A stretch of DNA of 64,000 nt from a gamma proteobacterium SS-5. Lineage in GTDB: Bacteria; Pseudomonadota; Gammaproteobacteria; Chromatiales; Chromatiaceae. The position numbers and the translations under genes are program-made. Under the pieces are notes generated by a model. The model made no database searches and was not told the origin of the DNA. It saw only the letters and a list, made by a program, of their open reading frames with translations. How positions within the stretch are numbered: position 1 is the first letter of the stretch; each line of letters begins with the position of its first letter. Shown here in pieces: positions 8,199 through 16,740 of the stretch. The stretch lies in assembly GCA_009497875.2 (NCBI GenBank), contig CP032508.2, positions 1,116,001-1,180,000 of the forward strand, in the 5' to 3' direction.

Positions 8199-9599
8199 AT
8201 GGAACTGTCTGCCAACACCCAGGCCCTGGCCTATCTGGTCTCCGCCGTTCTGTTTATCTTCGCCCTCAAGGGCCTGACCCATCCGCGCACCGCGCGGCGG
8301 GGCAACTTTCTGGGCATGGCCGGCATGGCCATCGCCATCATCGCCACCCTGATGGGGGCGAACATCAGCTCCTACGGCTTTATCGTGGCCGGCGTGGCGG
8401 CGGGCGCGGTGATCGGCTCGGTGGTGGCCTTCCGCGTACAGATGACCGCTATGCCGCAGCTGGTGGCGGCGCTGCATAGCTTTGTCGGCATGGCGGCGGT
8501 GCTGGTGGCCCTGGGTACCTTCATCAACAAGCGTGCCGCCGGTGAACTCAACGGGGTGCTGATGGGCGAGCTGTCGGCCGGCATCATCATCGGTGCCATC
8601 ACCTTTACCGGCTCGGTGATCGCCTTCGGCAAGCTGCAGGGTATCCTCAGCGGCGCGCCGGTCAAGTTCAATGGCCAGCACGCCCTCAACGCGGTGCTGG
8701 GCCTGGCTACCCTCGTTCTGGGGGTGCATTTTGCCCTGACCGGCAGCATCAGCTCCCTGGTATTGATGACCCTGCTGGCCTTTGTCATCGGCGTCACCCT
8801 GATCATCCCCATCGGCGGTGCCGACATGCCGGTGATCGTCTCCATGCTCAACTCCTATTCGGGCTGGGCGGCGGCGGCCACCGGCTTTACCCTGCACAAC
8901 AACCTGCTGATCATCGTCGGTGCCCTGGTGGGTTTCTCCGGTGCCATCCTCTCCTACATTATGTGCAAGGCGATGAACCGCAGCATCATCAACGTGGTGT
9001 TCGGCGGTTTCGGCTCCGGCGATGGCGGTGGTGACTCGGGTGCCGGTCTGGCGGCGCAGAAGGGGGTCAAGTCGGCGGCGGTGGAGGACGCGGTGTATTG
9101 GATGGAGGATGCCAACAAGGTCATCATCATCCCCGGCTACGGCATGGCCGTGGCTCAGGCCCAGCACTCCTTGAAGGAGATGATGCAGTTGCTGGAGGCG
9201 CGCAACGTCGAGGTCAAGTTCGCCGTGCACCCGGTGGCCGGGCGTATGCCGGGGCACATGAACGTACTCCTGGCCGAGGCCGACATCCCCTATGAGAACG
9301 TGCTGGAGATGGACGACATCAACCCCGAATTCCCCAGCTGTGACGTGGCCCTGGTGGTAGGGGCCAACGACGTGGTCAACCCGGCAGCCAAGACCGACCC
9401 CTCAAGCCCCATCTACGGTATGCCGATCCTGGAGGCGGCCAAGGCGCGGCAGGTGTTCTTCCTCAAGCGCTCCATGCGGCCGGGCTACTCCGGGGTAGAT
9501 AACCTGCTGTTCTATCAGGATAACTGCTCCCTGGTGTTCGGCGATGCCAAGGACACCATCGAGGGTATGGTGAATGCGCTCAAGGGCGCGGGACATTAA
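8199..9599 (+). CDS. pntB: NAD(P) transhydrogenase subunit beta
   Basis: A 466-residue subunit with about nine membrane helices followed by the soluble NADP(H)-binding dIII domain. The membrane part has the conserved RRGNFLGMAGMAIAI and NSYSGWAAAATGF segments. dIII shows the GYGMAVAQAQ nucleotide-binding turn, VKFAVHPVAGRMPGHMNVLL, NDVVNPAAKTDPSSPIYGMP and the KRSMRPGYSGVDN loop. It is the third gene of the operon and of normal length. Confidence 0.95.
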   Translation: MELSANTQALAYLVSAVLFIFALKGLTHPRTARRGNFLGMAGMAIAIIATLMGANISSYGFIVAGVAAGAVIGSVVAFRVQMTAMPQLVAALHSFVGMAAVLVALGTFINKRAAGELNGVLMGELSAGIIIGAITFTGSVIAFGKLQGILSGAPVKFNGQHALNAVLGLATLVLGVHFALTGSISSLVLMTLLAFVIGVTLIIPIGGADMPVIVSMLNSYSGWAAAATGFTLHNNLLIIVGALVGFSGAILSYIMCKAMNRSIINVVFGGFGSGDGGGDSGAGLAAQKGVKSAAVEDAVYWMEDANKVIIIPGYGMAVAQAQHSLKEMMQLLEARNVEVKFAVHPVAGRMPGHMNVLLAEADIPYENVLEMDDINPEFPSCDVALVVGANDVVNPAAKTDPSSPIYGMPILEAAKARQVFFLKRSMRPGYSGVDNLLFYQDNCSLVFGDAKDTIEGMVNALKGAGH

Positions 9600-9771
9600 A
9601 GTTTGAAGTTAGAAGGGTGAAGCTTGAAGGAATCTGGCCTTTGGTCGGTTGTTGAGAAATCAACCGGGTTTTTCTTGCCACCGAAATGCACAACGAAATA
9701 TCAAAAATTTTAGGGCGCAGCGTTGTAAAGTTGTTCGCGGGCGTAGTGTCGGCATCCCAGGCAGGCCGTCC

Positions 9772-10272
9772 ATGAAGATTGGGGATCTGCTTCAGGCACT
9801 GAACAACGTCCAGGTGGATTATGTACTGGTGGGTGGCCTGGCGGTGCAGATGCACGGATTTTTGCGGGCCACCATCGATATCGATCTGGTTTTGGCCATG
9901 AATGAAGCCAATCTGGAACGATTCATCCAGGTGGCCCAGGGCTTCAACCTGGTTCCGGTGGTCCCTGTGCCCCTTGCTGCATTGAAGGATAAGACCCAGG
10001 TCGAGGAATGGTACCAGCACAGGAATATGCTGGCCTTTGCCTTGAGGGAGCCTGCGGCCACAGGCATGGTCGTAGATGTAATGATCAGGCCTGAGCCGCC
10101 ATTCGAGAAGCTGTTGGCCGATGCCACAAAGGCACAACTCTTTGGGCAGGATGTCTGGATTGCCTCTATCGAAGATCTTATCAGCATGAAACTCAAGGCC
10201 AACCGTCCCAAGGACCACCTGGATATAGAGGCCCTGAGGAAGATCCTGCGCGGAGAAGACCCCAATGCCTGA
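9772..10272 (+). CDS. Nucleotidyltransferase-fold protein (DUF6036 / AbiEii-like)
   Basis: A 166-residue protein with the minimal nucleotidyltransferase pattern. VLVGGLAVQMHGF, followed by RATIDIDLVL, gives the GG and D-x-D metal-binding motifs, and a later V-D-V-M strand may supply the third carboxylate. ISMKLKANRPKDHLDI is typical of AbiEii/DUF6036 proteins, some of which are toxins that nucleotidylate tRNA or act in abortive infection. The start at 9772 (MKIGDLLQAL) is preferred over an upstream ATG that adds 41 basic, non-family residues. It overlaps the next small gene by 8 bp. Function is inferred from fold only. Confidence 0.7.
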   Translation: MKIGDLLQALNNVQVDYVLVGGLAVQMHGFLRATIDIDLVLAMNEANLERFIQVAQGFNLVPVVPVPLAALKDKTQVEEWYQHRNMLAFALREPAATGMVVDVMIRPEPPFEKLLADATKAQLFGQDVWIASIEDLISMKLKANRPKDHLDIEALRKILRGEDPNA

Positions 10273-10453
10273 GCCCAAGACCATCCCCGAAGAGGTCCTG
10301 CTTGCCCGTATCGAGCAATCGGAGCAGATGCGCGCCTTCTGCATCCAGGTCTGGCGGGAGAACCCGCAACTGGCGCGGCAGGCCGGTGAGCGCGTCAGGC
10401 AGTTGATGCAGGCGTTGCCGGAGCCACCAGCGCCCGCCTCAACCCCTAAGTAG
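10265..10453 (+). CDS. Small helical protein coupled to the nucleotidyltransferase gene
   Basis: A 62-residue protein I do not recognise. It is mostly helical and charged (PEEVLLARIEQSEQMRAF, QAGERVRQLMQAL) with a Pro/Ala tail. The start overlaps the 3' end of the nucleotidyltransferase gene, so both are made from one message. Its small size and coupling would suit a partner or antitoxin, but nothing in its sequence proves that. Confidence 0.55.
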   Translation: MPEPKTIPEEVLLARIEQSEQMRAFCIQVWRENPQLARQAGERVRQLMQALPEPPAPASTPK

Positions 10454-10454
10454 A

Positions 10455-11486
10455 TCAGGATTGGGTCAGCACCCGCTCGGGGATCATCCTTGTATTCTTG
10501 GCGATTGCCAGCTGGCGCAGCAGCTGGCGTTTTTGCCCTAGTCGTTGCGGCGGGTTCAGCTGCCCCAGAACCCATTGTCCGAGTGTCTCCGGGTCAGGCC
10601 GCTGGCGCAGGTCCCGGACCTGAAACCAATCGCTGTAGGGTGGTCGCAGGGCCGGGGCCTGGTTGTCGGCAACCACCAAGGCCAGGCCCGGCAGGGCCAT
10701 GTAGGCCAGCTCCAGCAGGGTGGAGCCGGCAGCGGTGATGGCCAGGTCCGCCTGCTGCATCAGCCGGGCCATCTGCTGGCTGTCCTGGTGCAGACTCAGC
10801 CGCTGCGGATAGTCCTTGGCCAGCCTCTGGGCCTGTTCCTTGCCGCTTGTCGCGGCCGCCCCCATGACCAGATCGATGTGCAGCCCAGGCTGCCTGTCCA
10901 GCAGTAGCCGGGCCAGGGCCGGGCCCAGGTTGAGTATGTCGCTGCCGCCCAGGCTGATCAGGATACGTCCGGGTGCCGCTGCGGGGTCCGGGGCAGCGAC
11001 TGGGTCGGGCCGTGCCAGGCGCAGGAATTCCTGGCGCAGTGGGGCGTATTCCATGCCCAGCAGGAGCCGGGCCTGGGGGGCGCGTCGGCGGTAGTCCTCG
11101 GGCCTGGCCTGGGGGCTGCTGTTGAGTACATGGCTGGCGTACAGGGGGCGGTCGTCCTGGGCGTCGTCCAGGGCCAGGGTGGCCTCGGCCAGCTGGGCCA
11201 GTTGGCGGCGGTAGGCCGGGGTGAACTGATAGCCGTCCAGGACCAGCAGTTGCGCCCGCAGGGCCTGCAGCCGGGATTGCGGGTCCGTGCCGGATAGGGC
11301 CAGGGTGCCCAGGCCGGTGCGCTGCGCCCGTTGCAGCAGGGTCGGCGGACACTGCGCATAGGCCAGGGTGCAGTCATGGCCCTGATCCAGAAACAGCTCC
11401 GCCAGGGCCAGGCAGCGCATCAGGTGCCCGGTGCCTATGCGGGGGCTGGCATCGACGCGGAATATGACCTGTGCCGGGCTGGACAA
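10455..11486 (-). CDS. pseG: PseG, UDP-2,4-diacetamido-2,4,6-trideoxy-altropyranose hydrolase
   Basis: Removes UDP from the nucleotide sugar on the route to pseudaminic acid, the sugar placed on flagellin in many polarly flagellated bacteria. The 343 residues show FRVDASPRIGTGHLMRCLAL at the N-terminus, the ALDDAQDDRPL and LNSSPQA segments, LLGMEYAPLRQEF, ILISLGGSDILNLG and the ITAAGSTLLELAYMALP donor-binding loop of GT-B-like enzymes. The only sensible start is a TTG one base after the maf stop, so translation is probably coupled. The rest of the pse pathway lies outside the window. Confidence 0.9.
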   Translation of the reverse strand: MSSPAQVIFRVDASPRIGTGHLMRCLALAELFLDQGHDCTLAYAQCPPTLLQRAQRTGLGTLALSGTDPQSRLQALRAQLLVLDGYQFTPAYRRQLAQLAEATLALDDAQDDRPLYASHVLNSSPQARPEDYRRRAPQARLLLGMEYAPLRQEFLRLARPDPVAAPDPAAAPGRILISLGGSDILNLGPALARLLLDRQPGLHIDLVMGAAATSGKEQAQRLAKDYPQRLSLHQDSQQMARLMQQADLAITAAGSTLLELAYMALPGLALVVADNQAPALRPPYSDWFQVRDLRQRPDPETLGQWVLGQLNPPQRLGQKRQLLRQLAIAKNTRMIPERVLTQS

Positions 11487-11487
11487 C

Positions 11488-14004
11488 TCAGGTGGGCTGG
11501 CCGGGCGGTTCGGCCGCCATGGTCTGTTCGGCGAGACTGCGGAAGTGAATCAGCTGGCCGTTGTTGGGCAGGCGCGTCAGCATTTCCTCGCACAGGGTGC
11601 GCAGCTGATCGGCATAGCCCAGATCCAGCATGATCCTGCCCAGCTGGGGGATGACCGAGGCGTCCGAGGGGTGGTGCTCCAGATAACGGGCGTAGCTGTC
11701 GATGGCGTCCTCGTACTGTTGCAGGGAGCTGTGCGCCTCGGCCTGGACCCTGAGGTATTTGGTGTCGATCTGCGCCAGGGCATCGATGGCGAAGAGGACG
11801 TTCTCCAGGTCTTTGTGCTCGATGCAGATCTGGGCGATCTGCTGCAGGGCCTCCTTGAGGGTAGGTGCCTGGTCGATCTTCAATATCTGCTGATAGGCAT
11901 CCAGGGCCTCCTCTGCCTGGTCGTTCAGCTCGGCGCTCATGCCCAGACAGAGCAGGCGATAGGGCCTGGCCTCCTTGGGATAGTGCTGCAGCAGATCGGC
12001 CAGGGCCTCCATGGCCTCCGGGTCGCGCTGGCGGTAGAACCTGTGGGCCAGCAGGCTGACCGATTCGAACACCTCCTTGAGCTGGGACTGGGTCCAGCTG
12101 GGCGCGCCCTGCGGCGGATCACGCTGGACCTGGTCCAGTAACAGCTGGGCGCAGCGCTGCACGGCCTGTTTCCAGTCGTCGTCCAGGGCCTGGAATTTTT
12201 CCGGGTAGGCCTGCATCCATTTGTAGCAGATGCCGTCATAGCCGTAACTGGCGGGCAGGGGCAGACCGGCCAGGTATCTGCCCCAGTCGAGTACATTGAC
12301 CCCTTCGCTGACATCGGCCTTGGCCTCCTCGCGCAGTAGCTGGATCTTTTTCAGCGGCTGGTCGATGAGGCGCTTGGTGGCGGCTATGGATTTCTCATAC
12401 AGCTTGAGATACCAGTCCTGACCCTTGATGCCAGAGGAGGCCTCCTCGCTCTCCAGCACCATGGAGATCTCGGCAAAGTCGATCCAGTGCAGCTGTTTGA
12501 CGTAGTCGGCCAGGTCGTCCGTGCCCAGTTTGCTGGTGATCTTGCGTAGCTTTTCAAAGGGGTTTTTGTTGTTGCGCTTGCCCTGTTTGATCTGCTCCAG
12601 CAGGGTCTTGCCCAGGCGTACCTGCTTGAGCAGGCCATCCAGCCGCCGCTGGGTCTGACGCAATTCCTTCTCCAGACGGCCCCAGTAGGCTTCCCGGTCG
12701 GCATCGCCCAGGGCCTGATCCAGTATCTCCCGGGCGGTGCCGTCCAGGGGGGGTGTAGGGATCTGTTCGATGGGCAGGTGTTCAACCGCCTCGATCTGCA
12801 TGGAGTCGGGGCTGGGGTTGATCAGTACCGCCCCCTGCATGCGAAACAGGGTGGCCTGAAAGGCGATGCCACGGGCCGATTCAAGATAATCTTGGGTGGT
12901 GAAGACCACCCCGCCGTCGTTGGTGGTGGCCTTGAACAGGCGCGGATTGATGGAGCGGGACAGGTCGGCCGAGCCCTCGGCATAGACCCGGCCGCTCTTG
13001 CTGTGGCAGAGGTCCACCCCAAGCAGGACGATCTGGCGGCAGCCCAACCAGAAGGCGGTGGTGATGGAGGCGTTGCTGACGGTGATGTCGTAGCTGTCAA
13101 TGTAGCCCTCATTCAGGCTGGAGTTCCAGGGCAGGCGCTCGCCCAGCATCAGCTTTTTGCCCGGCCAGATACTGGTCAGGCTGTGGTCACAGTAGGCGGG
13201 ATAGACAAAGACGCTGTGCTTGCAGCGCAGCATGGGCAGGCTTTGGCGGTAGTTGATGGTCTGCGGGTCCAGGCTGACGATGATATCCGGCTCCACGCCG
13301 TACTTGAGCAGGCTGGCGGCGATGCGCGAGATGGCAATCAGGACCAGATCGGCCCGGTGCGCCTTGATCCAGTCCATGAATCCGGTCATCGAGTGGCCGG
13401 CGGCGAAGACCACGGCGGTCTTGCCGGGGAACAGGTTCTGGATCAGGGGGGCGCACTGATAGGCCTCGGCGGCATTGAGCAGGCGGTTGGTCAGGTGCTT
13501 CTGCTGATTGCCACGGCCCTGGTGATAGAAGGCGCGGGCATTGACCTCTTCCTCGAATTGACGATGCAGCTCCTGATAGCGATCCAGATGGCCACGCATG
13601 GAGGCCACCGATTTGTGCAGCAAGACATGACCCAGGTAGAAGTAGAACACCTCGCCCAGATCGGACTGATCATTGAGCTGGCCAAAGGGGTCGTCCGGCG
13701 GGCACAGCAGGATGCGCTCGCTGTTGCTGCGGCAAACCCCTTGGATCAGGGGGAACAGATCCTCTGCCTCAATGAACAGGTATCTGGCCCCCTCGGGTAT
13801 GCCCCGGTATTCGACAAAGGCCGGTAGCAGGCCCGAGTCCGTGCCTATCACCACATGCAGGTGATGGGGTTCGAAGAAGCGTGCGTCCAGCAGGGCGGGA
13901 AACACCTCTGCCGCCGGTTTCTCGGTAAAGTCCTCGCGGTTTACCGAGTACAGATAGTCTTCGCCAAAGGGATTGGTGAGGAATTCTTCCGCAGTTGGGT
14001 TCAT
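11488..14004 (-). CDS. Maf-type motility-associated glycosyltransferase (DUF115) with TPR-like C-terminus
   Basis: An 838-residue protein. A middle DUF115 (MptE-like) domain near residues 190-400 contains AVVFAAGHSMTGFMDW, RIAASLLKYGVEPDIIVSLD and SITTAFWLGCRQIVLLGVDL; Maf proteins of this kind transfer pseudaminic or legionaminic acid to flagellin. The C-terminal 250 residues are helical with TPR-like spacing (ALDAYQQILKIDQAP, ALAQIDTKYLRVQAEAHS). The gene directly precedes pseG on the same strand and ends beside a flagellin gene on the other, supporting a role in filament glycosylation. It is longer than many Maf proteins because of the repeat tail. Confidence 0.85.
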   Translation of the reverse strand: MNPTAEEFLTNPFGEDYLYSVNREDFTEKPAAEVFPALLDARFFEPHHLHVVIGTDSGLLPAFVEYRGIPEGARYLFIEAEDLFPLIQGVCRSNSERILLCPPDDPFGQLNDQSDLGEVFYFYLGHVLLHKSVASMRGHLDRYQELHRQFEEEVNARAFYHQGRGNQQKHLTNRLLNAAEAYQCAPLIQNLFPGKTAVVFAAGHSMTGFMDWIKAHRADLVLIAISRIAASLLKYGVEPDIIVSLDPQTINYRQSLPMLRCKHSVFVYPAYCDHSLTSIWPGKKLMLGERLPWNSSLNEGYIDSYDITVSNASITTAFWLGCRQIVLLGVDLCHSKSGRVYAEGSADLSRSINPRLFKATTNDGGVVFTTQDYLESARGIAFQATLFRMQGAVLINPSPDSMQIEAVEHLPIEQIPTPPLDGTAREILDQALGDADREAYWGRLEKELRQTQRRLDGLLKQVRLGKTLLEQIKQGKRNNKNPFEKLRKITSKLGTDDLADYVKQLHWIDFAEISMVLESEEASSGIKGQDWYLKLYEKSIAATKRLIDQPLKKIQLLREEAKADVSEGVNVLDWGRYLAGLPLPASYGYDGICYKWMQAYPEKFQALDDDWKQAVQRCAQLLLDQVQRDPPQGAPSWTQSQLKEVFESVSLLAHRFYRQRDPEAMEALADLLQHYPKEARPYRLLCLGMSAELNDQAEEALDAYQQILKIDQAPTLKEALQQIAQICIEHKDLENVLFAIDALAQIDTKYLRVQAEAHSSLQQYEDAIDSYARYLEHHPSDASVIPQLGRIMLDLGYADQLRTLCEEMLTRLPNNGQLIHFRSLAEQTMAAEPPGQPT

Positions 14005-14146
14005 GGCTGGTCCTGGTGGCGCAGCGGGCTATCTTAACGTGAAATCCGGGCCAGCGGCCAGCGCTCGGCCCGGTATGGCGCGGGCTCGGCGGTGAAAAAA
14101 ATACTCAAGGAATCCCGTCTCGGGCCGTTACAGGTCACGGAAGCGG

Positions 14147-14173
14147 TAAATGTGGTTTTTCAACGGCATATCC
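14147..14173 (+). promoter_or_regulatory. Sigma-28 type promoter of flagellin gene 1
   Basis: TAAA, a 15-bp spacer, then GCATATCC resembles the FliA consensus TAAA-N15-GCCGATAA. The same arrangement, with strong surrounding conservation (CTCAAGG, CCGTTACA, CGGTAAAT), precedes the second flagellin gene at 16654. The start codon is 67 bp downstream. Confidence 0.7.
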
Positions 14174-14239
14174 GCTATGAGTTAAACAGCCAGGTAAGAG
14201 CGACCTAGAGTGGCGCTCAGGCTAATTGAGGACACGACA

Positions 14240-15070
14240 ATGGCACTTGTAGTAAACACCAACGTTCATTCGCTGGCTGCCCAGCGTAATCTTACCCGCA
14301 CCATGTCTGATCTTGAGACAGCGATGCAGAGACTTTCTTCCGGCCTGAGAATCAATATGGCCAAGGACGACGCCGCCGGCCTGGCCGTGGCGCAACGCAT
14401 GGAGGGCCAGGCGCGCGGCGCTGCCATGGCCCAGCGCACCATAGGTGATGGTATCTCCTACCTCGGCATTGCCGACAGTACCCTGAGAAATATCAACGAT
14501 TCATTGCAGCGCATGCGTGAATTGGCCATACAGGCGGCAACCGAGACCTATACCTCCTCCGATCGCCTGAAGATGGAGGTGGAATTCCAGCAGCTGCGGG
14601 CTGAGATCAGTGGTTCTGAGGTACGTGGTACCTTCAATAGTCGGCAGGTGGTTGGCAATAGCGCCGTCAATGTGGTTATCGACTCCAACGCAGGCCGGAT
14701 CACAATCAGTGGCGGGCAATCCGTGGCCCAGTATTTCACCACCAGTCTGGCTGCAGGGGGCATTCTGACCCTGTCAGGGGGAACGGGTGCCAATGCCGTC
14801 AGCTCATTACAAATGATCAGCGGTGCCCTGGAGCAACTGGCCTCCAGCCTGGCCAGCGTCGGTGCCTACCAAAGCCGCATGGAGAAGGCCCTGGGCAACG
14901 CCATGGCGGTGGAAGAGGCACAGTGGACCGCCCGTGGCCGCATCATGGATGCCGACTTTGCCAAGGAGACCTCGCGCATGACCAGCGCCCAGGTGGTTCA
15001 GCAGGCGGGTGTATCCGCCCTGGCTCAGGCCAATCAAATACCACAGATGGCCTTGGGGCTACTCCAATAA
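14240..15070 (+). CDS. Flagellin 1 (short form)
   Basis: A 276-residue filament protein. The N-terminal D0/D1 helices (ALVVNTNVHSLAAQRNLTRT, RLSSGLRINMAKDDAAGLA) and C-terminal ones (SSLASVGAYQSRMEKALGNA, RIMDADFAKETSRMTSAQVV) are fully conserved. The central variable region is very short and Ser/Gly/Ala rich, so the surface D2/D3 domains are absent. The serines and threonines there (SGGQSVAQYFTTSLAAG) are likely glycan sites given the neighbouring maf and pseG. The ATG at 14240 is fixed by similarity; an in-frame ATG 30 bp earlier is a leader artefact. Confidence 0.95.
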   Translation: MALVVNTNVHSLAAQRNLTRTMSDLETAMQRLSSGLRINMAKDDAAGLAVAQRMEGQARGAAMAQRTIGDGISYLGIADSTLRNINDSLQRMRELAIQAATETYTSSDRLKMEVEFQQLRAEISGSEVRGTFNSRQVVGNSAVNVVIDSNAGRITISGGQSVAQYFTTSLAAGGILTLSGGTGANAVSSLQMISGALEQLASSLASVGAYQSRMEKALGNAMAVEEAQWTARGRIMDADFAKETSRMTSAQVVQQAGVSALAQANQIPQMALGLLQ

Positions 15071-15104
15071 AGGCTAATCTACCCGGTTTATACAGGGTCC
15101 TCAT

Positions 15105-15125
15105 GACTCAGGGATGAGTCTCCTT
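15105..15125 (+). terminator. Stem-loop after flagellin 1
   Basis: GACTCA-GGGA-TGAGTC is a perfect 6-bp hairpin 35 bp past the stop, followed by a pyrimidine-rich TCCTTCTTTG. It is a weak Rho-independent terminator at best. A close relative (GCTCA-GGGA-TGAGC) recurs at 16394-16407. Confidence 0.4.
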
Positions 15126-16588
15126 CTTTGCCCGGCAGCGCTCTGCCGTGCCCGTCAGAGGCGGGTCTGGGGCTATGTTTCGCTTCAAGCGAGTCCAGGC
15201 CTGTTGGGCCAGTGGTACTCGCCAGGGCTGCCCCCTGCCCCATCCGATTCCAATCCAGGGGAGTCGTCATGTCTTCATCGCCCACCCCTGCTTGCCGCCC
15301 ACCACATGCCCGGTCCTGTCATGGCCCCCATTTGGGGCAGCGTATCCCTTGCGATCTGGCCGAGGATCATCCCGGCGCATGCATAGCCTCCCAGCCCGAT
15401 AGTCACCAGCAGATAGGCTGTGCCTGGTCACGCAGCAAGCCTCCCCCTCAAGGTGCCCCGAACCCCGTGCCCCGCGTCCCGATCTTCGGACCAAGACCGC
15501 TCGGGGTTCGGGACTTGGAACCCGGGACACGGGAGCGGCCCTGGATGCTTCACGCTAGGCCCACCCCTGTCGGGCTGAAGCCCGACCTACAGCCCGGCCA
15601 GCCCCCCTGGTCGCCCGCTAGGGCGGCCCGTCCCCGTGCCCCGAACCCCGTGCCCCGCGCCCCGATCTTCCGATCAAGACCTCTAGGGGTTCGGGACTTG
15701 GGGCACGGGACCCGGGAGCGGCCCTGGATGCTTCACGCTAGGTCCACCCCTGTCGCGCTGAAGCCTGATCCGCCACCTGGCCAGCAGTTCAATCTACAGC
15801 CCCGCCTACAGCCCGGCCTAGGGCCAGACCGGCTTCCCTGGTCGCCCCGCCGGGCGGCCCGTCCGCGTGCTCCGAATTCCGACCGAGTTCCGACCTTGCG
15901 CAGGCTTCTGCGCCCGCCCTGGATTGGTCCGATCTGCACCAACAGGCTATTGCTCTACGATCCGGTTGGTCCGCGCCAACCGGCGTGGCCGACTGTTGCC
16001 TGCGCCCAGCTCGGGTCTGTGATGTCAGCGGCGGTCCGTTGTCGATCGCCCTAGCTCCGGCTGCCCGGTCATAACCCAGGCGGTCCAGGCCGTGCTGTGC
16101 CCTGCCGAGGCTTGGCCCTTGGGTCAGGGCCTGGCTGGTCTGGCCTGGGCCTGCGCCGATGGGTGGGGTGCCGACCTGTGCCTGGATGCGCGGCAGTATT
16201 CTGCCGCCAGGGCGCTGTCGTGCCCGCTGTTGGCGGTAAAGTTCCGGCCAGTTCCTGCCGCTATTGAGGCAGGGGCTTGCCGCTGTGGGCGAAAAAGTGC
16301 CGGGGTTTTAATTGAAGTTTTTTATGCGCCAATAATTCATTCTATGGGTGGGGCTGGCCCTGACGCTTAGGCAACCCCTGCCTATTGGGTTTTGCTCAGG
16401 GATGAGCCCTGCCCGGCGTTACTTGGTCTCCGGGTCGCTGTCATTTTATTCTTTAATATATACAATGGGTTGTATCCATTGACAGGGTGGGTGTCGGCGT
16501 TCGTTATCTATGAGGTAGATCCGGGCTGCCCCTTGGGCACAGGTCAGAATGGTGCATCAATCCCCTGCGAGTAGGCAGCGGAAAAAAA
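15121..16588. other. Repeat-rich noncoding spacer between the flagellin genes
   Basis: About 1.5 kb with no credible gene. A 308-codon open frame at 15128-16054 is only a by-product of GC-rich repeats and has no domain, no start signal and Pro/Arg/Ala-biased composition. The stretch holds the repeats at 15453-15880, a perfect 8-bp hairpin (CCGGTTGG / CCAACCGG) at 15962-15983, and a GCTCA-GGGA-TGAGC hairpin at 16394-16407. Base composition drops towards AT from about 16300 as the second flagellin promoter is approached. Confidence 0.7.
15453..15880. repeat. Imperfect tandem repeat, 183-bp period
   Basis: Two units start at 15453 and 15636 and stay closely similar for at least 130 bp. Each contains a CCCCGAACCCCGTGCCCCG segment, its inverted partner CGGGACTTGG..CACGGG, the phrase CCTGGATGCTTCACGCTAGG and a GGGCTGAAGCC hairpin. 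A third, decayed unit begins in the 15800s (CTACAGCCCGGC, GGCGGCCCGTCCGCGTG). Each unit can fold into a long hairpin. Confidence 0.8.
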
Positions 16589-16602
16589 TTGCCAGATGGC
16601 AA
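16589..16602. promoter_or_regulatory. Palindrome upstream of flagellin 2 promoter
   Basis: TTGCCA-GA-TGGCAA is a perfect inverted repeat 52 bp before the -35 of the flagellin 2 promoter, set in an A-rich stretch. It is absent from the otherwise similar flagellin 1 upstream region, so it could be a gene-specific operator. No regulator can be named. Confidence 0.35.
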
Positions 16603-16653
16603 AAAAATTCCTCAAGGTTGCCGCCTGGCTGCCGTTACAACACACGGAGGCGG

Positions 16654-16680
16654 TAAATATCAGACTTCAACAGCATATAT
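16654..16680 (+). promoter_or_regulatory. Sigma-28 type promoter of flagellin gene 2
   Basis: TAAA, 15 bp, GCATATAT: the same layout as the flagellin 1 promoter. Both are preceded by CTCAAGG and CCGTTACA elements, so the duplication that made the two genes included the control region. The start codon lies 60 bp downstream. Confidence 0.7.
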
Positions 16681-16740
16681 CCGCCAATGTTAAATACCTG
16701 AATCTGCTTTAAGTTCAGGGCTCTAAATGAGGAAGCAATC

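Noticed and set aside
7911-9257. 448-codon antisense frame opposite pntAB-pntB
   Set aside because: A high-GC shadow of the conserved pntB frame, rich in His/Gln/Gly, crossing the real gene boundary.
15128-16054. 308-codon open frame between the flagellins
   Set aside because: It lies across the tandem repeats, has a biased Pro/Arg/Ala composition, no domain, no start signal and the repeats reappear in it as duplicated peptides. It is a composition artefact.
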